From Chondrilla cf. caribensis (Eukaryota; Porifera; Demospongiae; Chondrillida; Chondrillidae), in the NCBI GenBank assembly GCA_964020155.1, contig OZ026548.1, positions 1,541,397 through 1,605,396 of the forward strand: a DNA stretch of 64,000 bases, read 5' to 3'. Below, in pieces: positions 26,203 through 37,158 of this stretch. A program made the translations under genes and the position numbers. Position 1 is the stretch's first letter. Every line of letters starts with the position of its first letter. The notes beneath the pieces are model-generated. The model did not search any database. It had not been told where the DNA came from and worked only from the letters and a program-made list of their open reading frames with translations.

Positions 26203-27074
26203 AGGTCTCAAAATCTCAGGTGCATGCATATAATTATTATACATACATACATGTGTAAATACCTACATTGTGTGTGTACTATTATGTTCCATGTATAAAT
26301 TATGTTGTAACATGTTCAGTTCTCTATTGTACCATCAACATACTAGTATTTATTTATGAACATACTGCATCAATTTTATGCTCGTATGTATAGGGTATTA
26401 ATTCTTTGAACATCCATTTTACTGGGGAAGTTAGTAACCAACCTTCAGGAGACAATACATATAATCTCAGTCTCTCTATTGAGGACCAGTCTGTGGAGGT
26501 CGCACACTCCAAAGGCAATCATCCCACCTCTAGCTAACACCGCAAATACCCACATCTACCACCAAGTGATTTAGGCTACACAGAGCAGGGGGGAAGAGCA
26601 GAGAGCAAAGATGGTTACCTAAATTCTTCATTTCAGACTGTGAATTCACATGAAATGGATGACAGGTCTTCGGAGGAACACCACGAGTCCATCAGTGCCT
26701 TATCGTACAGGACCCTTGCAGACAGTGCTGAGGCGCTTTTAGAGGCCAGTAAAAAGAGGCGAAATGGGAGAATGAAGACACACCCAGCACTGAAATTAGC
26801 TCAGTGCAATGTCAGCAGTTATAAGGTTAACAGCAAACAAGAACCCACCAGTGACCAGAACAACCCCGGAACAAGGGAGTTACTGAAGTGTGTCCCTGTC
26901 CCCCTACGCCAATTACTGTTGAAAAATCCCTCTCAGGTGCCGGCAGAAATAATTTCATTTCTTTATGGAAGGAAAGATGTTCTACCACAGAAACTAGGAC
27001 ACAAGTTCAGGTGGTGTGAGGTCTACCCAGTGGTCCAGGGATCTGTTAACCATCCTTTACCTAGAACCAAATGA
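26203..27074 (+). pseudogene. Broken copy of the last WD40-gene exons, unit 2
   Basis: Duplicate of 21,721-22,610. The small exon is reduced to its end (aaaatctcag). The terminal exon begins at 26,394 after an intact acceptor and matches the parent closely. It stops early at 26,535-26,537 (TAA), just after HPTSS, and has indels beyond; downstream the frame (ending PLPRTK) is again open to 27,074. There is no WD40 upstream part. It is a by-product of the tandem duplication that also copied the collagen-like gene. Confidence 0.88.
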
Positions 27075-27198
27075 TTAACATTATGACTTCTATCAAGTTA
27101 CTAATTAAAATTCAAATCCAATGCATGCAATTCCATATTATAATGGTAAAATACCGCCAGTATAATATACAGTGGATGCCCAATATTTGCCTCATATA

Positions 27199-27200
27199 TG

Positions 27201-27244
<44 letters not shown>
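27199..27244. repeat. (TA)n microsatellite
   Basis: Pure TA run, expanded relative to the matching place in unit 1 near 22,722-22,748, where it is short and interrupted. Confidence 0.9.
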
Positions 27245-27246
<2 letters not shown>

Positions 27247-27651
27247 CCATAGTAATTTATGTAATATTATAATGTACGTAAATATTCATGCCCCGGAGAG
27301 AATGTGCCACTTACCATCAATTCTAGTTCTGCTGTTATGCTCGTCACAGCAAACCAGTCAGCATCCAATTTGCCATTATTCAAATTTAAAGAAGTACTGT
27401 TTTGAATAATTCACATGAACACCACTCAAGTTACTGTAGCCTCTTGCATGCCTACATAATATTCTTACCAAGTTCTTCCTGTACATTAGGTACTATAATA
27501 CTCATATAGTGCATACAATGTACATGATGCCCTTGATATCATAGTGTGAATCTGATGTCATATTGTTGGTCTTTCCGTTAGCCCAAGTGCAACCCACATG
27601 CACAGCAAGACCCAGTTACAGTGACTATAATAATAAAGGATATTCTTCTCA

Positions 27652-27757
27652 CCTCAGTGAAGGAGCCTACACAAGTTTAAATTGTGGATGTGCTCGAGGA
27701 TGCCAGTTCTACACTGCAAATATCTTTCATGCATTTCATGTTAATGCATCATTGAAC
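27652..27757 (+). pseudogene. Relic of collagen-like C-terminal domain
   Basis: Reads EGAYTSLNCGCARGCQFYTA then NIFHAFHVNAS, matching [25 protein letters not shown] of intact copies with substitutions at conserved Cys/Tyr positions. The unit-1 equivalent at 23,118 keeps only the second half, so this copy preserves more of the ancestral fragment. Confidence 0.7.
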
Positions 27758-28059
27758 TATCCATATCATAAATATTATAAGGGGAGTCAAGTACAGAACA
27801 TAATACCATGTTTACACATGCTCCCAATGATAACCATAGAAACGCCAGAGCAAGAATTAGCTGAATCAGATATAGAGTTGAAGAGAATAGAGCATATTCG
27901 ACAAGTGTATTTGTGGACCCTCCCGTGCGTGTGTGTACCATAGTTAAATAAATTATTACAGAATGATATTAGATGAATAATACAGTATTATAATAATATT
28001 TATTTTATATAGATCTACTCCACTTGATTGCATATAATAATTATATAAACATTCGATTC

Positions 28060-29355
28060 ATGTACGAAATGTCCGCCGTAAAGGGGGGAGGAAAGTTTTT
28101 CGCTTTTTTCAACAACCCCTTGGCCTTCGTATTCTTGATCGTCTGTTTGATTGGGATTATTCTCCACTATCACAACGAGATTGTTCTCCACTATCACAAC
28201 GAGATGGTTCAACTGAGGACCAGAGTGAAAGAGCTGGAAAGCTACTTTACGAAGAAACCACCGATCGCGAGACCAAAAACTTCAGATAAACGCTCCTCAA
28301 AAGACGAGATCTTGAAAGCCGAAGGTGTGGAAGGTCTAATAACAGCAGCCATTGCTGACGTAGTCGAACAGAAACTAGAGGATATAATAGACTGCTCTCC
28401 CGACGATCATAAATGTACCCTCAAACCAGGACCGAAAGGGGACAAGGGAGAACTGGGACCAAGAGGTGAACAAGTGGAAAGAGTAGAGAAAGGAGATCGT
28501 GGAGACATTGGACCACAAGGTGAGAAGGGGGAGCTGGGACACACTGGTTACAAAGGGGAGAAAGGTGAAGTTGGTGCTAGAGGGGATCAAGGACAACCAG
28601 GCAAGGTAGGTCCAGGTGGCTCTCCTGGTGTTGTTAGCAAAGGAGATATTGCAAGAGTCACACAAACTGTACAACAGAACATTTCCATTCAACTCAATCA
28701 CATCAACACATTCATGAAAGACATCAAACCAACATTCACCAAATGTGGGATCTACAGCTTGAACTGGAGACGTGTTACGTACATCGATACCACTCAGGGG
28801 ACAACTTGTCCAGTTGGTCTTCGTGAGGCCACCAACAGTGCATTGAGCAAGAGAGTATGTGGAAGAAATGTGAATGTTGGTTGTTCCTCTCTGACCTTCC
28901 CCAGTGGAGGAAACTACACACACATTTGTGGACGTGCTCGAGGATATCAATTCTCAGAGTCCACTACAGATGGATTTCTTAGATATGGTGGTGGAACCAC
29001 AATAGATGATACATACATCGACGGATTGTCCATTACTAGGGGCAGTCCCAGGAAGCACATATGGTCGTATGCTGCTGGTTCAAGTGGTTGTCGCTGTCAT
29101 TCTCAAGAATCTGAACATTATAGACCTACCTTTGTTGGTAATGACTATTATTGTGAAGTAGGTAATTCGTGGGAAGATCCCCTCTGGGACGGAGAGGGCT
29201 GCAAACAACCAGAGAACACTTGTTGTCAGAGATCTGGATGGTTTCATAAAGAGGTCCCTCCCACCACTGATAACATTGAGGTCAGGTGGTGCTGTGATGA
29301 GTCAAGGGGAAATGAAGACTTCTACACTGACATTGTGGAGATATGGGTCTTGTAA
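28060..29355 (+). CDS. Membrane-anchored collagen-like protein, copy 2 (C2)
   Basis: Single open frame, 431 residues from the ATG that matches the C1 start ([20 protein letters not shown]). A membrane anchor lies at about 19-36. Just after it an in-frame tandem duplication of 24 bp repeats the LHYHNE segment (IILHYHNEIVLHYHNE). Collagen Gly-X-Y runs from about 126 to 192, with one interruption (GEQVERVEKGD replaces the [11 protein letters not shown] of C1, breaking two Gly positions). The Cys-rich C-terminal domain is complete and ends DIVEIWVL. From the [12 protein letters not shown] block to the HKEVPPTTD block its DNA is practically identical to C1, whereas the 5' half differs at many sites, which suggests recent gene conversion. 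Same 3' flank as C1. Confidence 0.9.
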   Translation: MYEMSAVKGGGKFFAFFNNPLAFVFLIVCLIGIILHYHNEIVLHYHNEMVQLRTRVKELESYFTKKPPIARPKTSDKRSSKDEILKAEGVEGLITAAIADVVEQKLEDIIDCSPDDHKCTLKPGPKGDKGELGPRGEQVERVEKGDRGDIGPQGEKGELGHTGYKGEKGEVGARGDQGQPGKVGPGGSPGVVSKGDIARVTQTVQQNISIQLNHINTFMKDIKPTFTKCGIYSLNWRRVTYIDTTQGTTCPVGLREATNSALSKRVCGRNVNVGCSSLTFPSGGNYTHICGRARGYQFSESTTDGFLRYGGGTTIDDTYIDGLSITRGSPRKHIWSYAAGSSGCRCHSQESEHYRPTFVGNDYYCEVGNSWEDPLWDGEGCKQPENTCCQRSGWFHKEVPPTTDNIEVRWCCDESRGNEDFYTDIVEIWVL

Positions 29356-29839
29356 CAGTTAGGATAAAGGTACATGTATCAGGAACTCACACCACACATT
29401 GTACTCGATATCAACAAACATTACTACGTAGTATGCATACTAGCATGAGTAGTTTGATGTGAGTGGAGCTGAAGTACACAGGAAATCATACAATAATGTA
29501 GTGTGTCCACATACTTGTATGGTCTTGCTATACTCTGTAGTCTCTTATTATTAATACTGAGATTCATATTTTGTGTTCGTTCAGGGGTATCACTACATAT
29601 AGGGTAAGCATGAACATCGTTATGAATAGTGATAGGTATTGACAATGCACACTGTACCTTAAATCAACGAACACATATACACATGTGATACAAGCACAGT
29701 AAATACATACAGGGGATCACTGAGCTACTGTACAATTTTGTTGCTAGTACAGTCTGTGTGCTATTCCAGTATGTGTGCCAGTATGGTCTGTGTGTTAGTA
29801 CAGTCCATGTGATAGTATGATCCATGTGCCAAGAAGGAA

Positions 29840-29928
29840 GCCACACATGTTTGTGTACATGCTCAAGAATAATACCAGTTTCACAGTACTGATGGCTTTC
29901 GTGCCAGACATGATAACACAATTCTACA
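29840..29928 (+). pseudogene. Relic of collagen-like C-terminal domain
   Basis: Second copy of the relic at 25,891. Here it reads THVCVHAQE, a 3-nt insertion, then QFHSTDGFRARHDNTI, closer to intact DGFRAFDGNTIND than the unit-1 relic. Confidence 0.72.
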
Positions 29929-30054
29929 GTACATGCCTCATGAAAGGTTTTCCATGCAGATATCAGAAAATTGCTGTAGTGGGCAATTACTGAAATTTGA
30001 TGACGCTGGGGTACATGGCTATTTTTGCTTCATGTACACTACACTTTGGTACAT

Positions 30055-30161
<107 letters not shown>

Positions 30162-30199
30162 ACTGTTTCCATATTACTCCACTTAACAATAATTAATAG

Positions 30200-31070
30200 G
30201 TGGAGGTGCTGGTAGAACTGGCACAGAGACTTAAAAATGTCCAAAAATCTCAGGTGCGTGCATATATACGTACATGTGTGTACTATTATGTTCCATGTAT
30301 GAATTGTGTTGTAACATATACAGTTCTCTATTGCACCATTAACATAGTATTTTACTTATGTAAATACTGCATTAATTTTATGCTCATATACATGTATAGG
30401 GTATTTATCTGCTTTACTGGGAAGTTAGTAACCAACCTTCGGGAGAGAAGCCAGATAATCTGCAGTCTCTCTATTCAGGACCAGTCTGTAGAGGTCACAC
30501 ACTCCATAGGCAATCATACCATCTCTAGCTAACACCACAAAATACCCACATCTATATACCACTGAGTGATTATGGCTACACAGAGCGAGGGGGGGGGGAT
30601 AGCAGAGAGCAAAGGTGGTGACCCAAATTCTTCATTCCAGACTGTGAGTTCACATGAAATGCATGACAGGTCGTCCTAGGAACACCATGAATCCATCGGT
30701 GCCTTATCGTACAGGACCCTTGCAGACAGTGCTTCTGGAGGCCAGTAAAAAGCGGTGGAATGGGAGAACGAAGATGCACCCAGCACTGAAATTCGCTCAG
30801 TGCAATGTCAGCAGTTATAAGGTTAACAGCAAACAAGAACCCACCAGTGACCAGAACAACCCTGGAGCAAGAGAGCTACTGAAGTGTGTCCCTGTCCCCC
30901 TACGCCATTTACTGTTGAAAAATCCCTCTCAGCTGCCGGCAGAAATAATTTCATTTCTTTACGGAAGGAAAGGTGCCTTACTACAGAAACTAGGACACAA
31001 GTACAGGTGGTGTGAGGTCTACCCAGTGGTCCAGGGATCTGTTAACCACCCTTTACCTAGAACCAAATGA
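30200..31070 (+). pseudogene. Broken copy of the last WD40-gene exons, unit 3
   Basis: The 54-bp exon is intact here (30,200-30,253, VEVLVELAQRLKNVQKSQ) with both splice sites. The terminal exon starts near 30,400 but has lost the SLKIRFTEE-type start, has several frameshifts, a run of nine G near 30,590 and a stop (TAG at the RSSEEHHE position). The last part is open and ends PLPRTK at 31,070. No collagen-like gene of the C1/C2 type follows it directly. Confidence 0.87.
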
Positions 31071-32656
31071 TCGATGAATACCATGGGCCATGATCGATGA
31101 ACGTATGCATGTGCACACATTGTCATTTTTTATGTAACAGTTAACATAATACTATTATTATAATTATGACTACGGTAACCGTTTACTAATTGGAATTCGA
31201 AATTGCAAATATACAGTGCATACCATCGATCTATGCTGTAGCAACCATTAATTTTGAATAATAATGTAACATAAAATATCTTAAATACAATAATGTAACA
31301 TAAAAATTAATACCTTAAATACAAAATCAAATATACAAATATATACAATAAACACGGCAAATCAAAATAATTTATAATAAATAAATTTTAACACTTTACA
31401 TTCCTTATTATGCAATTTAAAAAAGTTGCTTATTGACAAACTTTTAAGCTTCGAAACTTGCACCTCTTCCTGTCACACTTCATGATCACATGTGCCCAGG
31501 GCATCTAACGAGGACAGGGAGGTGCTTCATGCCCTGAGGGGAGAACATGCCACTTGCCATCAAGGCTAGTTCCACTGGTTCGCTCATTGCAGGCAAACCA
31601 GTCTACATCACAAGGTTCACCACGGTTTAATGGAGGGTGGGGAGAGGGTTGTCTGGCTGAAAGGTTTACCTACGTATACCAAACAAAGATAAGTTGAACA
31701 CAGGAAGAATTACTATTATGTTGTTGTTATTGTTGTTGTTGTTAACTGTGTTCATCTCGTCTAGATTAGGGAACCTTAATTGTATATAGTTTGGGAATGT
31801 TATATATAAAATCACACTTTCAACAATCTCATATAAACAATATACAAGTTACATAGGCTAGTACATTGTAAATAGTACGTACTATGCGTAAATATTATAC
31901 ATCTCTCAATTTAGCAAGTTCTTTCAATTTGTGACCAGTCACCTTGACATCTAATTACCTTAAGACAATATAACCATTATATAACAATTCAATTGATTTC
32001 ATCTACCCCACACTCTCTTCCCACCCTAAATATGCCTACACTGTGACATCAAAGTTCCAAGAAGTGACTCACTTGGTTTCTTCCTACTAATATTTGTGAT
32101 GTCATATGCATTAGCGTAAAATTATTATAATAACAACTGCTACACTTAGTCCTTGTAATAGTTTCATGCATAGCATTGCGTAACAGTCAAATTGTCCTCG
32201 TAAACAGGTTATAACTGATTTATTGCACACGTTTTCATGCATTCAAAGTAATGAAAAAGAAACATTTGTCATTGACATACACATACTTTACGCTACATAG
32301 CTGGAGTGCAACAGTTGTAGACTGTTTGACTGGTGAATGGCTCTTGTAAGACTTCAATTTGTAGGGATGCAATTCTTTGAAAACACTAACATTCCAAGAA
32401 AAGGTTAGACACTTGGTCAACTTCATATTGACCACATCATTGGATTTCGTGAACATTACTATAACCATAATGCTTGTTTAAATACTAAAATGATACTCTT
32501 GTGCAAGATTATATGCACACATGAAATAATATACTTGGAACCCTTGGGATACCATACTAGAGTTGAGTACATAAAGATTCTGAGTTGTCTGAAGCAGTAA
32601 ATCTGCTATCATCAGTGATACGGTCGTCAGTAGTTGAATTGGCATTCAAATCAGAA
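31071..32656. other. AT-rich spacer before the secreted collagen-like array
   Basis: Contains a diverged piece of the unit 3' flank (gccacttgccatcaaggcta, about 31,549) and a (TTG)n run near 31,720. Upstream of C3, a diverged copy of the promoter segment of the secreted genes ends with tacataaag at 32,568-32,576, a weak TATA-like site. No gene is supported. Confidence 0.55.
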
Positions 32657-33565
32657 ATGTTCTTTATTTTGGCACTAGTGATACTCTACTCTAGTGCAGT
32701 TACTGCAGTCAACGTCTTTAACTGTGTTACCAGTCCAACAGGAAAGGTCTCTGTCGATATTGATGTGGTCGGTGTTCCCAGTCCTGAAGGTCCCAAGGGA
32801 GATCAGGATCCACATGGGTACCTTGGAGACACTTCACAGTGTGAGAAGATTAGGGAGGTAGAACAAACTGAACTCGATGACATCATCAAGTCAACATTCA
32901 CCAAATGTGGGATCTACAGCTTGAACTGGAGATGTGTTACATACATCGATACCACTCAGGGGACAACTTGTCCAGATGGTCTTCTTGACGTCACCAACAG
33001 TACATTGAGCAAGAGAGCATGTGGAAGAACTGTGAATAAAGGTTGTTCCAATCTGACCTTCTCCAGTAAGGGAAGCTACACGCACGTTTGTGGACGTGCT
33101 CGAGGATACCAGAATGGCAGTACAGATGCCTTTCTCGCATATTATGGTAACACGATTAATGATACATATGTTGATGGACTATCCATTACTAGGGGAAGCC
33201 CCAGGAAGCACATATGGTCGTATGCTGCTGGTCATCAAGAAAAGATAAGTGGTGGCATACGTAGAGGTCAGTGTCCATGTGCTGGTCCTGGATATAATAA
33301 TACAAATATTGCTCCCTTTGTTGGTGATGACTACTATTGTGAGAGTGGCTTTGTGGACGTTTTTCAAAATAGAATAGCATGGGAAGATCCCCTCTGGGAC
33401 GGGGAGGGGTGTACACAACCAAATAACACTTGTTGTCAGAGATCTGGATGGTTTCATAAAGAGGTCCCTCCCAACACTGACTACATTGAGGTCAGATGGT
33501 GTGGTGATGAGTCAAGGGGAAACGAAGATTTCTACACTGACATTGTGGAGATATGGGTCATGTGA
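32657..33565 (+). CDS. Secreted collagen-family protein with lost collagen stalk (C3)
   Basis: Single open frame, 302 residues from ATG at 32,657. In sister genes the start is MTFKSEM; here that first ATG is changed (ELAFKSEM), so the next Met is used. Residues 1-17 (MFFILALVILYSSAVTA) form a signal peptide. The VNxxxCVTSPTGKVSVDIDV segment follows. The collagen stalk is reduced to one imperfect stretch ([18 protein letters not shown]) and a short helix (REVEQTELDDIIK). The full Cys-rich C-terminal domain ends DIVEIWVM. The variable loops are QNGSTDAFLAYYGNT, HQEKISGGIRRGQCPCAG and GFVDVFQNRIAWED. It is the same subtype as C7 at 50,688. The conserved 3' flank is present. Confidence 0.88.
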   Translation: MFFILALVILYSSAVTAVNVFNCVTSPTGKVSVDIDVVGVPSPEGPKGDQDPHGYLGDTSQCEKIREVEQTELDDIIKSTFTKCGIYSLNWRCVTYIDTTQGTTCPDGLLDVTNSTLSKRACGRTVNKGCSNLTFSSKGSYTHVCGRARGYQNGSTDAFLAYYGNTINDTYVDGLSITRGSPRKHIWSYAAGHQEKISGGIRRGQCPCAGPGYNNTNIAPFVGDDYYCESGFVDVFQNRIAWEDPLWDGEGCTQPNNTCCQRSGWFHKEVPPNTDYIEVRWCGDESRGNEDFYTDIVEIWVM

Positions 33566-34765
33566 CAGTTAGCATAAAGGTACATGTATCAGGAACCCAC
33601 ACCACACATTGTACTTGATATCAACAAACATTACTACGTAATATGCATACATGAGTAGTTTGATGTGAGTGGAACTGAAGTACACAGGAAATCATACAAT
33701 TGTAGTGTGTCCACACACTTGTATGGTCTTGCTATACTCTGTACTCTCTTAATATTAATAATGAGATTCATATTATGTGCTCGTTCATAATAATATAGTT
33801 GGTTCAGTGAATCACTATAGGGTGAGCATGAATATCATAATGTACAGTGATATCGGAGGACATAAATATTATACTATAGCCAGGTATTGACAATACACAC
33901 TGTATCTTGAATCAACAAGCACACACGTGATACAAGCACTGTGAATACATACAAGAGATCACTGAGCTACTGTACATACATTAATTTGGTTGCCGGCGCA
34001 GTCTGTGCGCTATTCCAGATTGTGTGCCAGTATATATGGCTTGTGTGTTATTATGTATTGTCTGTGTACTAGTACAGTCTATGTGCTAAAATGGTCAGTG
34101 TGTCAGTATGGTCTGTGCGTCAGTATCGCCTGTGTGTTTATGCACATGGATATACACTGCTCTTTCCCAAATCATGATTCATTCTTTGCTCAGTAAATGT
34201 ACTAAGCCTGTATATAACAATACCCAATATATATATATATATATACTGTTTCTTGTTCGGTATACTCAGGTACAAAGAGATATTAAGTTGGATCCATATG
34301 AATACCCTATATGAGTAGTACTACTTTCAAGTGTATGGTTATGTTCATTGACAAGTGCGAATCAAGACTCAAGAATATCTGCCATTTTTCCCCACGTGCA
34401 CAACACACTCAGCATCAGACCAGCACTGGTACATGCATACAATTATATACACTACACTGTACATTTCATTTTTACAATTGAGTACCAATAGGTTTTTACA
34501 AAGGGGTCCATAAGATATGAATTTCAAATGGGAAACAGTCCCTTCCTTTGGTTAGTTCACATTGTGACCAACATTACTAAGACAACTTTATTTCCTACAG
34601 TAAGTACAGTAATACTTGAGTATTGGGATCCACACCAAACAATGATGCAATGTGGACCTAAATCACAGTATACCTATGTTGAAGGTCTATATATAGTCTA
34701 GTACACCCAGATTACATTACACCATTCAATTTTACAGGTTCAATGTCAAATATGTGTTGGAATTG
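33566..34765. other. Spacer between C3 and the Penelope-like element
   Basis: Begins with the family 3' flank. From about 34,365 to 34,765 it is closely homologous to 53,430-53,830. The last 11 bp (tgttggaattg) are the left target-site duplication of the element that follows. No gene is supported. Confidence 0.6.
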
Positions 34766-35070
34766 CAAAAATGGTTGATCGGCTAGGTGTCTTCATGGGA
34801 AAAATTAAATGCAATTCACTAGCCAAATGATTATTTGCTCCAAACGTTTCGACAGCTCACTGCTGTCTTCGTCAGTGGTATGAAATACAGGGTGTGTGGA
34901 TGTGCTTTTACATGCATGCGTTGACAGGTGATGATGTGTGACATAATGGTGACATGTGAATAATAATGAGACAGAAATAATAAAATGATGTAAGAATAAT
35001 ATTATATACGAGTTCAGTTTCTAAAAATAAATAACATGAAAGTAGGGAAGGCTAAAGCAGTTGTCTGTAT

Positions 35071-35700
35071 GTGGAGGGTAAGGTACCAAGGAACCTGCCC
35101 TCCACACCCACTGCCATTACTGATGAGGAAAGAAAAGTCAACCAGGCCCTAGAAATGAACGGATATCCCAAACACTTAATCGAAAACCCCCCTGAACCCA
35201 GTCCCCAACCTAGTCAAGACAGCACCACATCGGACACCACCTTTGCCACCATCCCATATGTTAAGAATACCTCAGAAGCCATTAGACGGATACTTGCACC
35301 CCTAGGCATCAAGACTACCTTCCAGCCAATAAACACCTTAAGACAACTTATAGTTCACCCCAAGGATCCCGTACCCAAAGAAAATAAAGCAGGAGTAGTT
35401 TACCAGATCCCATGCAGTACATGTCCCCAAACGTACATAGGCCAGACTGGAAGAACCCTAGGACAAAGACTAAAAGAACACCAACGAGCAGTTAAAGATA
35501 GGAACGTAACTACATCGGCCCTAGCAGAACACGTATGTAAGACAGGCCACACAATAGACTGGACACAAACACAAATATTAGAGAACAACCACAACACATC
35601 TAAACGATGCCTGTTAGAGTCCTGGATGATACACAAGGAAACACACACACTAAACAGAGAACTTGGTACCTTACCCTCCACATACAGACAACTGCTTTAG
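35071..35700 (+). pseudogene. GIY-YIG endonuclease domain remnant of Penelope-like polyprotein
   Basis: Open frame of about 209 codons without an ATG at its start; the first codons come from the left inverted repeat. The GIY-YIG signature is seen in GVVYQIPC and TYIGQTGRTLGQRLKEH, with the conserved Arg and downstream His/Cys residues (LAEHVCKTGHTIDW) and a Glu in LLESWMIHKE. The C-terminus (ELGTLPSTYRQLL) lies inside the right repeat. In complete elements this domain follows a reverse transcriptase and nicks target DNA. Here the reverse transcriptase is gone, so this copy could move only in trans. Confidence 0.85.
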
Positions 35701-35876
35701 CCTTCCCTACTTTCATGTTATTTATTTTTAGAAACTGAACTCGTATATAATATTATTCTTACATCATTTTATTATTTCTGTCTCATTATTATTCACATGT
35801 CACCATTATGTCACACATCATCACCTGTCAACGCATGCATGTAAAAGCACATCCACACACCCTGTATTTCATACCA

Positions 35877-35945
35877 CTGACGAAGACAGCAGTGAGCTGT
35901 CGAAACGTTTGGAGCAAATAATCATTTGGCTAGTGAATTGCATTT
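35877..35945 (+). ncRNA. Hammerhead-ribozyme-like core in the right repeat
   Basis: CTGACGA (35,877-35,883), a stem GACAGC/GCTGTC with loop AGTGA, then GAAAC (35,902-35,906), in the order of hammerhead core boxes. Penelope-like elements are known to carry such ribozymes in their terminal repeats. There is one unpaired A between the first box and the stem, and the closing helix and cleavage triplet are not clear, so activity is uncertain. The mirror copy is on the minus strand at about 34,807-34,875. Confidence 0.45.
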
Positions 35946-36118
35946 AATTTTTCCCATGTGTTGGAATTGTAACTATAACTGATAAATAAATGATATTCAT
36001 AGAAGGAGGACAATTCCCAAAAATGTAATGGATGCAATATTTGTGGGTATAAATAGAAATGTTCAGGTATACCAAATTATTAGTTTGTGAGTAGTATATA
36101 GTCACAGTGTTGGGAATA

Positions 36119-37158
36119 ATGGCTTTAAAATTATGGTTGCCTTCTTAATGTACCGTTGGACAAATGAAGTTGCAGCAGTCAACATCTCTAACTGTATTTC
36201 CAACCCAACAGGAAAGGTCTCCCTCGATATTGATGTGGTCGGTGTTCCCGGTCCTGAATCGTATCGTCTAACTATCATCTAACTATCGTCAGTGGTTGAA
36301 ATGACATTCAAGTCAGAAATGATCCTCATTTTGGTAATAGTGACACTTTACTCTAGTGCAGTTACTGCAGTCAACGTCTCTGACTGTCCTTCCAACTCAA
36401 CAGGAAAGGTCTCCCTCGATATTGATGTGGTCGGTGTTCCCGGTCCTGAAGGAACCAAGGGAGATCAGGGAGGAATCGGCATCCAAGGAGTGAATGGGGC
36501 AGTGGTGAGAAGGGAATGAAAGGAGCTAGAGGCTATTCAGGTGATAGAGGACATGTTGGAGTTCCAGGTCATCCAGGAGCCATTGGTCCACATGGGTACC
36601 CTGGAGATACAGTACAGAGTGAATCAGGAACTCACACCACACATTGTACTTGATATCAACAAACATTACTACGTAGTATGCATACATGAGTAGTTTGATG
36701 TGAGTGGAACTGAAGTACACAGGAAATCATACAATTGTAGTGTGTCCACACACTTGTATGGTCTTGCTATACTCTGTACTCTGTGGGGTTCCAGGTCATC
36801 CAGGATGTGGAAGAACTGTGGATGTTGGTTGTTCCTCTCTGACATTTCCAATCGGATATAAATATGATCATATCTGTGGGCACGCTAGGAGATATCAAAA
36901 GGGATCATTGGATGCCTTCGGAACCTCTCAAGGGAAATCCATAGATGATGACTATGTAGATGGGATATCTATTACAAGAGGACGTCCTTGAAAACACGTG
37001 TGGACCTATGCTGCTGGAGTCCACGAGACCCATCATCCTGCTCAATATCGCTGTCCATGCTCACCTAATGGAGCCTCATTTGTACCAGGATTTGGGTTCT
37101 CTAACCCCAACTTGTATCACAATATTGAACATGGACGCCACTCAGTTGTGTTCACTTA
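36119..37158 (+). pseudogene. Mosaic collagen-like pseudogene (P1)
   Basis: Several pieces are fused. 36,119-36,256 is a C8-type start (an 11-bp deletion removes part of the signal region). 36,257-36,520 is a C6-type signal peptide and early collagen with a frameshift. A short collagen piece follows to about 36,620. 36,621-36,790 is family 3' flank, inserted where coding sequence should be. From about 36,785 a C5-type C-terminal domain follows (SLTFPIGYKYDHICGHARRY) with TGA at 36,989-36,991 in place of an Arg codon, and its end is fused to C5-type 3' flank. TATAAATAG at about 36,047 is a TATA box. It cannot make a normal protein. Confidence 0.85.

Larger units (their letters stand above)
27075..28059. 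other. Spacer before C2, homologous to 22,611-23,837
   Basis: Close copy of the unit-1 spacer with a shorter middle part. It holds the TA tract at 27,199 and a family relic at 27,652; no intact gene. Confidence 0.6.
34766..35958 (+). mobile_element. Penelope-like element, non-autonomous, with 297-bp inverted repeats
   Basis: Inverted repeats of equal length, 34,794-35,090 and 35,662-35,958, look identical over most of their length. The interior of about 570 bp carries only a GIY-YIG endonuclease region; the reverse transcriptase is absent. The insertion is flanked by an 11-bp direct repeat, tgttggaattg, at 34,755-34,765 and 35,959-35,969. The paralogous segment near 53,816 has the single unbroken site (tatgtgttggaattgtaact). 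A short extra piece (34,766-34,793) precedes the left repeat, as is common in Penelope-type copies. Inverted terminal repeats plus GIY-YIG define the class. The high identity of the repeats suggests recent insertion. Confidence 0.88.
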
